Shown here one piece after another: positions 59,828-64,000 of a stretch of DNA of 64,000 nucleotides. This stretch comes from Guyparkeria halophila. Lineage in GTDB: Bacteria; Pseudomonadota; Gammaproteobacteria; Halothiobacillales; Halothiobacillaceae. Under the pieces are notes generated by a model. It was given only the letters and a program-made list of their open reading frames with translations. It did no database searches and had not been told where the DNA came from. A program made the translations under genes and the position numbers. Each line of letters starts with the position of its first letter. The first letter of the stretch is position 1. The stretch spans positions 2,115,501 through 2,179,500 of the forward strand of contig NZ_CP140153.1 in the NCBI RefSeq assembly GCF_034479635.1, written 5' to 3'.

Positions 59828-61446
59828 CGCCCTGCTCCCGGCACGGAATCATCCTGAGCGGACAGATCGCTGGATGAGCCGGACCGACACCAGCCCGTGC
59901 CGCCCGTGTCGCACCGCTCGACCTGGCCGTTGAGTCGGGCGCGGATCACCCCGAACAAATCGCTGGCCGCCATCCCCCACTCGCCGTGCGTTCCGGCCTC
60001 GATCTCGCCGGCCTCGGCATGCAGGCAGACCCCGAGCTCCATGGCCGCAAGGCGTGACAAGCCCATGCCCAGCAGGGCCCCGAGCAGGCCGGCCAGCACA
60101 TCGCCGGTGCCGGCCGTGGCCAAGGCCGGGCTCCCCCGCTGGCAGACCGCCAGACGATCGGCATCGGCCAGCACGCTGCCGGCGCCCTTGAGCACCACGC
60201 CGCAACCGAGCCGTTCGGCGAGCAAACGTGCCGAGCCGAGCCGGTCGGCGTTGATCGCGGCGGTGTCGCATTCGAGCAGCATGGCCGCCTCGCCGGGGTG
60301 AGGCGTGATCACCGCATCGCGCTCGCGCAACGAGTTCGGCCCCAGCAGCCGCAGGGCATCGGCATCCACCACCAGCGGCAACGGACAGTCTCGCAGGGCG
60401 CGCCAGACCGTTACCGCCCAGGGATCACGTCCCAGGCCCGGCCCGACCACCACGCTCGTCGCCTCGGCCGCCAGACGCAGCAGGTCGTGGGCCGTCTCGA
60501 CCCCGTGCACGATCAGCTCGGGCCGGCCGATATTGAGCGTCGCGGCATGATCGGGATGGGTGGCAACGATCACCTTGCCCGCCCCCGCGCGCAGGGCGGC
60601 CTCGGCCGCCAGTCGCGCGGCACCGGGCATGCCACGATTGCCGGCGGCAACCAGCACCGTACCGAATCGCCCCTTGTGCCCATCACGAGGGCGGGGCGCG
60701 AACCGCAGGCCGCCGTGCAGCAGTTCGATGCTCGTCTCGTCCGCAGCCGGCGGGAAACCGAGATCGGCCAGTACCCGCTCACCACAGGCGGCCACGGCAG
60801 GGCCGGTCGTCAATCCATGCTTGATGCCGAGAAAGGTCACGGTGCAGTCGGCCGCCGGGGTGAGCGGATCGACCGCGCCGGTATTCGCATCCACGCCGGA
60901 GGGCAGGTCCACCGCCAGCACACCGGGTCGTTCGGCACGCGAGGAGAGCGCCACCTCGAGGCGACGCAGAAACGCCGCTGCCTCCCCCTCGATCGCCCGG
61001 GACAGGCCAATGCCGAACAGGGCATCGACCACCACCTCGGCCGCTTGCAGGGCCTCGTCGACGGCCGCCGGCTCGGTCTGCACCTCGACGGCAGGCTCCA
61101 CTGACGCCAGTGCCGTCCAGGCATGCGCGGCACTGGCCTGGAAGGTCGGGCGAGACCAGCCGAGCAGGTCGACCGTCAGGCCGGCCTGATGTGCCAGACG
61201 GGCGATCACCAGCCCGTCACCGCCGTTCTGCCCCGGTCCGACCAGCACGGCGAGGCGCCGGGCCGACGGCCAGCGATCGCGCAATACGGCAAACGCCGCC
61301 CCACCGGCCCGCTCCATCAGCCCGTAGGCATCCACGCCCCCCGCAAACAAGGCGCGTTCGTGGGCCTGGATCGCTTCCACCGACCAGGCTCGCGCCAGGC
61401 CCGGATCAACGAGGGGACGAATCAGCGCTGGGGCGTTGGTCGGCAT
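59824..61446 (-). CDS. nnr: Bifunctional NAD(P)HX epimerase / ADP-dependent dehydratase
   Basis: Repairs damaged hydrated NAD(P)H. The protein is 540 aa. The N-terminal YjeF_N epimerase domain (about 15-235) has 'LVGPGQNGGDGLVIARLAHQAG' and 'VLAVDLPSGVDANTG'. The C-terminal ribokinase-like dehydratase domain (about 250-520) has 'AVITPHPGEAAMLL', 'VLKGAGSVLAD' and 'ATAGTGDVLAGLLGALLGMG'. The start is ATG at 61444-61446. It comes 7 bp after the trpS stop on the same strand, and overlaps tsaE, the usual gammaproteobacterial arrangement. Confidence 0.96.
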   Translation of the reverse strand: MPTNAPALIRPLVDPGLARAWSVEAIQAHERALFAGGVDAYGLMERAGGAAFAVLRDRWPSARRLAVLVGPGQNGGDGLVIARLAHQAGLTVDLLGWSRPTFQASAAHAWTALASVEPAVEVQTEPAAVDEALQAAEVVVDALFGIGLSRAIEGEAAAFLRRLEVALSSRAERPGVLAVDLPSGVDANTGAVDPLTPAADCTVTFLGIKHGLTTGPAVAACGERVLADLGFPPAADETSIELLHGGLRFAPRPRDGHKGRFGTVLVAAGNRGMPGAARLAAEAALRAGAGKVIVATHPDHAATLNIGRPELIVHGVETAHDLLRLAAEATSVVVGPGLGRDPWAVTVWRALRDCPLPLVVDADALRLLGPNSLRERDAVITPHPGEAAMLLECDTAAINADRLGSARLLAERLGCGVVLKGAGSVLADADRLAVCQRGSPALATAGTGDVLAGLLGALLGMGLSRLAAMELGVCLHAEAGEIEAGTHGEWGMAASDLFGVIRARLNGQVERCDTGGTGWCRSGSSSDLSAQDDSVPGAGR

Positions 61447-61453
61447 GGATCCG

Positions 61454-62476
61454 TTAACCGAGGATGTCGGGGCGCGGCAGAAAACCGAGTGCGTCAAAGG
61501 TGCGCTGGAGCGTCGGCCGAGCCCGCTCGGCGGCGCGCTCGGCGCCCTTGGCGAGGATGGCATCCAGCCCCGCCTCGTCGGCCCGGATCTCGCGGTAGCG
61601 GGCCGTGATCGGCTCGAGATGGGCGATGACCGCCTCGCCGGTCTCGACCTTGAGCTTGCCGTAGCCCTCGCCCGACAGGCGACTCTCGATCGACTCGATC
61701 GACTCGTCGCCGAAGATCGACAGCAGCGTCATGAGATTCGAGATACCCGGCTTGTTCTCGGGATCGAAGCGGATGTCCATGTCCGAGTCGGTCACCGCCT
61801 TCTTGAACTTCTTGAGGATCTTCTTCGGCTCGTCGAGCAGGCCCACGTAGCTGGCCTCGCTGGGATCGGACTTCGACATCTTCGTGGTCGGGTCCTGCAG
61901 CGACATCACGCGCGCGCCCGCCTTGGGGATGAACGGCTCGGGCACGGTGAAGACATCGCCGTAGAGCTTGTTGAAGCGCATGGCCAGATCGCGGGTCAGC
62001 TCGAGGTGCTGCTTCTGGTCGGCGCCGACCGGCACGTGGGTGGCCTGATAGAGCAGGATATCGGCGGCCATCAGCACGGGGTAGTCGAACAGGCCGGCGT
62101 TGATGTTGGCCTGGTGACGCTGCGACTTGTCCTTGAACTGGGTCATGCGCTCGAGCTCACCCATGTAGGTGTAGCAGTTGAGCACCCAGCCGAGCTCGGC
62201 ATGCGCCGGGACGTGCGACTGGACGAACAGGGTGCTCTTGTCCGGGTCGAGTCCGCAGGCGAGATACAGGGCGAGGAAGTCATAGCAGCGCGAGCGGAAC
62301 TCGGCCGGATCCTGGCGCACGGTGATCGCATGCAGGTCGACCAGCATGAACAGCGCATCGTGCGTGTCCTGCATGGTCACCCAGTTGCGGATCGCGCCGA
62401 CGTAGTGACTGATCAGCAACTGGCCGGAGGGCTGGATGCCGGAGAGCACCACCGGCGGCTTGTCGTTCTTGGACAT
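61454..62476 (-). CDS. trpS: Tryptophan-tRNA ligase
   Basis: Class I synthetase charging tRNA-Trp. The protein is 340 aa, of the E. coli type ('[17 protein letters not shown]'). KMSKS is present. The HIGH-type motif after PSG reads [10 protein letters not shown], where E. coli has LTIGNYMGAL; Ser thus replaces the Gly normally found at this ATP-contacting position. The rest of the protein looks intact, so activity is probably kept. The start is ATG at 62474-62476. It is the only trpS in the window and is divergent from the HAD gene with 177 bp between. Confidence 0.96.
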   Translation of the reverse strand: MSKNDKPPVVLSGIQPSGQLLISHYVGAIRNWVTMQDTHDALFMLVDLHAITVRQDPAEFRSRCYDFLALYLACGLDPDKSTLFVQSHVPAHAELGWVLNCYTYMGELERMTQFKDKSQRHQANINAGLFDYPVLMAADILLYQATHVPVGADQKQHLELTRDLAMRFNKLYGDVFTVPEPFIPKAGARVMSLQDPTTKMSKSDPSEASYVGLLDEPKKILKKFKKAVTDSDMDIRFDPENKPGISNLMTLLSIFGDESIESIESRLSGEGYGKLKVETGEAVIAHLEPITARYREIRADEAGLDAILAKGAERAAERARPTLQRTFDALGFLPRPDILG

Positions 62477-62653
62477 AGATGTGACTTCTTGAATCGGGTG
62501 AGTACGGCATGTTCCGGGCCGGAGCGGATGGTTTTCCCCGCCCGGCCGGGCAAAGGCGGGTCATCATAGCAAAGGCCCGGCAAGGGTCATCGGACGCCGC
62601 CCCTGCTATACAGAGAGGCAGGCCACGGGCAGAAGACAACGGATAGATCAACG

Positions 62654-63439
62654 ATGCAGGCGATCCTCTTCGACATGGACGGCGTGCTCTACGTCGGCGA
62701 CCGGCCCATCGACGGCGCGGCCGCGACCCTCGAATGGTGTCGCCGCCGGGCGATTCCGTTCCGTTTCGTCACCAACACCACCTCCCGCCCCCGGGTCGCG
62801 CTGGTCGAGAAACTGCAGGGAATGGGCATCGAGGCGAGCGAAGAGGAGATCGTCACGCCACCGATCGTTGCCAGACGTTGGTTGACACAGCAAGCCGACG
62901 GGCCGGTCGGTCTGTTCGTCCCCGCGCCCACCGAACAGGATTTTGCCGCACTCAGACACGCCCGCTCGGAGGAGGACCCCGTCTCGGCCGTCGTCCTGGG
63001 GGATCTGGGCGATGGCTGGGACTTTGCCACCTACAACCGGGCGTTCCGCTGGCTGAAGAAAAACCCCGACGCGGCGTTGGTGGCACTGGGTATGACACGC
63101 TTCTGGGAAGCCGAAGACGGCCCCCGGCTGGACGTCGGCCCGTTCGTGCGCGGGCTCGAATACGCGCTCGACCGGAAGGCGGTGGTGCTGGGCAAGCCCA
63201 GCGCCTCGTTCTTTCGGCTGGCCATCGAGGAGATGGGCGCCCGTGTCGATCAGGCAGCGATGATCGGTGACGACATCATGGGTGACATCGACGGCGCCCA
63301 GCAGGCCGGGCTGCGAGCAGTGCAGGTGCGTACCGGCAAGTTTCGCCCGCAAGACCTCGAACGAGGCATCTCGCCCGACGGGGTGATCGACTCGATCGCG
63401 GACCTGCCAGCGTGGTGGCAGCACGAGTCGAGCCGATGA
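62654..63439 (+). CDS. HAD-IIA family phosphatase (TIGR01458/LHPP-like)
   Basis: A 261-aa HAD-superfamily hydrolase. Motif I is FDMDGVLY at residues 6-13, motif II 'FVTNTTS', Lys of motif III in 'LGKPSASFF', motif IV 'MIGDDIMGDIDGAQQAG'. The IIA cap lies between motifs II and III. The nearest family, TIGR01458, includes LHPP, which acts on phospholysine, phosphohistidine and pyrophosphate; the bacterial substrate is unknown. The start is ATG at 62654; its stop overlaps the next gene (ATGA). Confidence 0.9.
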   Translation: MQAILFDMDGVLYVGDRPIDGAAATLEWCRRRAIPFRFVTNTTSRPRVALVEKLQGMGIEASEEEIVTPPIVARRWLTQQADGPVGLFVPAPTEQDFAALRHARSEEDPVSAVVLGDLGDGWDFATYNRAFRWLKKNPDAALVALGMTRFWEAEDGPRLDVGPFVRGLEYALDRKAVVLGKPSASFFRLAIEEMGARVDQAAMIGDDIMGDIDGAQQAGLRAVQVRTGKFRPQDLERGISPDGVIDSIADLPAWWQHESSR

Positions 63440-64000
63440 CCGGGGATCAGATACTGCTGTTCGTCATTCTCGGTCTGACGCTGGCCGGTTTCGCGTGGGG
63501 GCGGCTGCGTTACGACGTAGTCGCGCTGCTCGCGCTGCTGGCGACCGGGCTGACCGGACTCGTCCCGCCCGGGGCGATGTTCAGCGGGCTCTCCCACCCG
63601 GCCGTCGTCACCGTGGCGGCCGTACTCATCCTGAGCCGGGCGCTGCTGAACGCGGGCGTCATCGACGTACTGGCCCGGCGACTGACCCGGGTCGGCGACC
63701 GCCCGATGGTCCAGGTGATCACGCTGACCAGCGTCGTCGCCCTGAGCTCGGGCTTTATCAACAACGTTGGCGCCCTGGCGCTGTTTATGCCGGTGGCCGT
63801 GTGGATGGCGCGACATGCCGGGCGCTCGCCGTCGTTCCTGCTGATGCCCCTGGCCTTCGGCTCGCTGCTCGGTGGCACCCTGACCCTGATCGGCACCCCA
63901 CCCAACATCATCATCGCCGCCTACCGGTCCGACACCGGCACGTCGGCCTTCGGCATGTTCGACTTCCTGCCGGTCGGGCTGGCCATCACGCTCGTCGGGG
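63436..64000 (+). CDS. SLC13/CitM-type anion permease, N-terminal part (runs off the right edge)
   Basis: The first 188 codons of a membrane transporter. At least five hydrophobic segments are visible. The DASS/SLC13-type motifs are 'SSGFINNVGALALFMPVAVWMA' and 'GSLLGGTLTLIGTPPNIIIAAY', typical of dicarboxylate, citrate or sulfate permeases of the ion transporter superfamily. The substrate cannot be told from this part; a TrkA-C-containing SLC13 is possible. The ATG at 63436 overlaps the HAD gene stop by 4 bp, so the two are co-translated. Confidence 0.9.
   Translation, partial: MTGDQILLFVILGLTLAGFAWGRLRYDVVALLALLATGLTGLVPPGAMFSGLSHPAVVTVAAVLILSRALLNAGVIDVLARRLTRVGDRPMVQVITLTSVVALSSGFINNVGALALFMPVAVWMARHAGRSPSFLLMPLAFGSLLGGTLTLIGTPPNIIIAAYRSDTGTSAFGMFDFLPVGLAITLVG

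Overview
The window is about 64 kb of GC-rich, densely coding chromosome from a gammaproteobacterium. The evidence is conserved gene order: surE-pcm-yqaA-nlpD-rpoS, rpsP-rimM-trmD-rplS, nnr-tsaE-ami-mutL-miaA-hfq-hflX-hflK-hflC-DUF2065-hisZ-purA, lpxC near secA-argJ-nudix, gacA/uvrY-uvrC, and yceD-rpmF-plsX-fabH. A halophilic or sulfur-oxidising lineage near Chromatiales/Halothiobacillaceae would fit, but that is a guess and the genus cannot be fixed from the sequence. No rRNA, tRNA, CRISPR array, intact insertion sequence or recombinase gene was recognised.

Layout. 1-5.2 kb (minus): uvrC (cut by the left edge), uvrY, a CYTH enzyme, then fabH-plsX-rpmF-yceD. 5.3-7.0 kb (plus): a Maf pyrophosphatase and an unusual UppP-like phosphatase. 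7.1-18 kb (minus): a HisN-like phosphatase, a small low-GC island, a zinc metallopeptidase, tamB, tamA and parE. 18.2-25 kb: cnoX, a CDF metal exporter, a GlcG-like protein, and a three-gene cluster of a DUF294 regulator, a DUF4212 small subunit and a sodium:solute symporter. 25-32.8 kb: pepA, a MarR regulator, the rpoS stress block and an Smr protein. 33-43 kb (mostly minus): Nudix/ThiE fusion, argJ, DUF945, secA, dciA, a flavin reductase, a lone receiver protein and lpxC. 43-48 kb: htpG, a frameshifted DUF429 gene and the rplS-trmD-rimM-rpsP operon. 48-62.5 kb (minus): purA, hisZ, the hfl/hfq/mutL/ami/nnr block and trpS. 62.6-64 kb (plus): a HAD phosphatase and an SLC13-type transporter cut by the right edge.

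Most genes are housekeeping: envelope biogenesis (TamAB, LpxC, UppP, SecA, amidase, NlpD), membrane lipid synthesis (PlsX, FabH), translation and RNA (RimM, TrmD, L19, S16, L32, Hfq, HflX, MiaA, TrpS), damage repair (UvrC, MutL, Pcm, NnrDE) and global control (RpoS, UvrY, Hfq). Many neighbours overlap as ATGA or TGATG, so translation is probably coupled.

The accessory signals are few but clear. (1) A roughly 1.6 kb low-GC island at 7964-9585 is bounded by 30-bp direct repeats (27 of 30 identical). The right copy is the last eight codons and stop of the zinc metallopeptidase gene. The left copy encodes the same eight residues with synonymous changes. This is what integration into a gene's 3' end leaves behind, but no recombinase is present. 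The island encodes only unrecognised small or membrane proteins, one of them split at a run of nine T. (2) A family of three hairpin elements with shared GGGAACCTCTGCACGAAT termini lies at 17.9, 22.8 and 32.9 kb. (3) A DUF429 gene is broken by one extra copy of an 8-bp tandem repeat.
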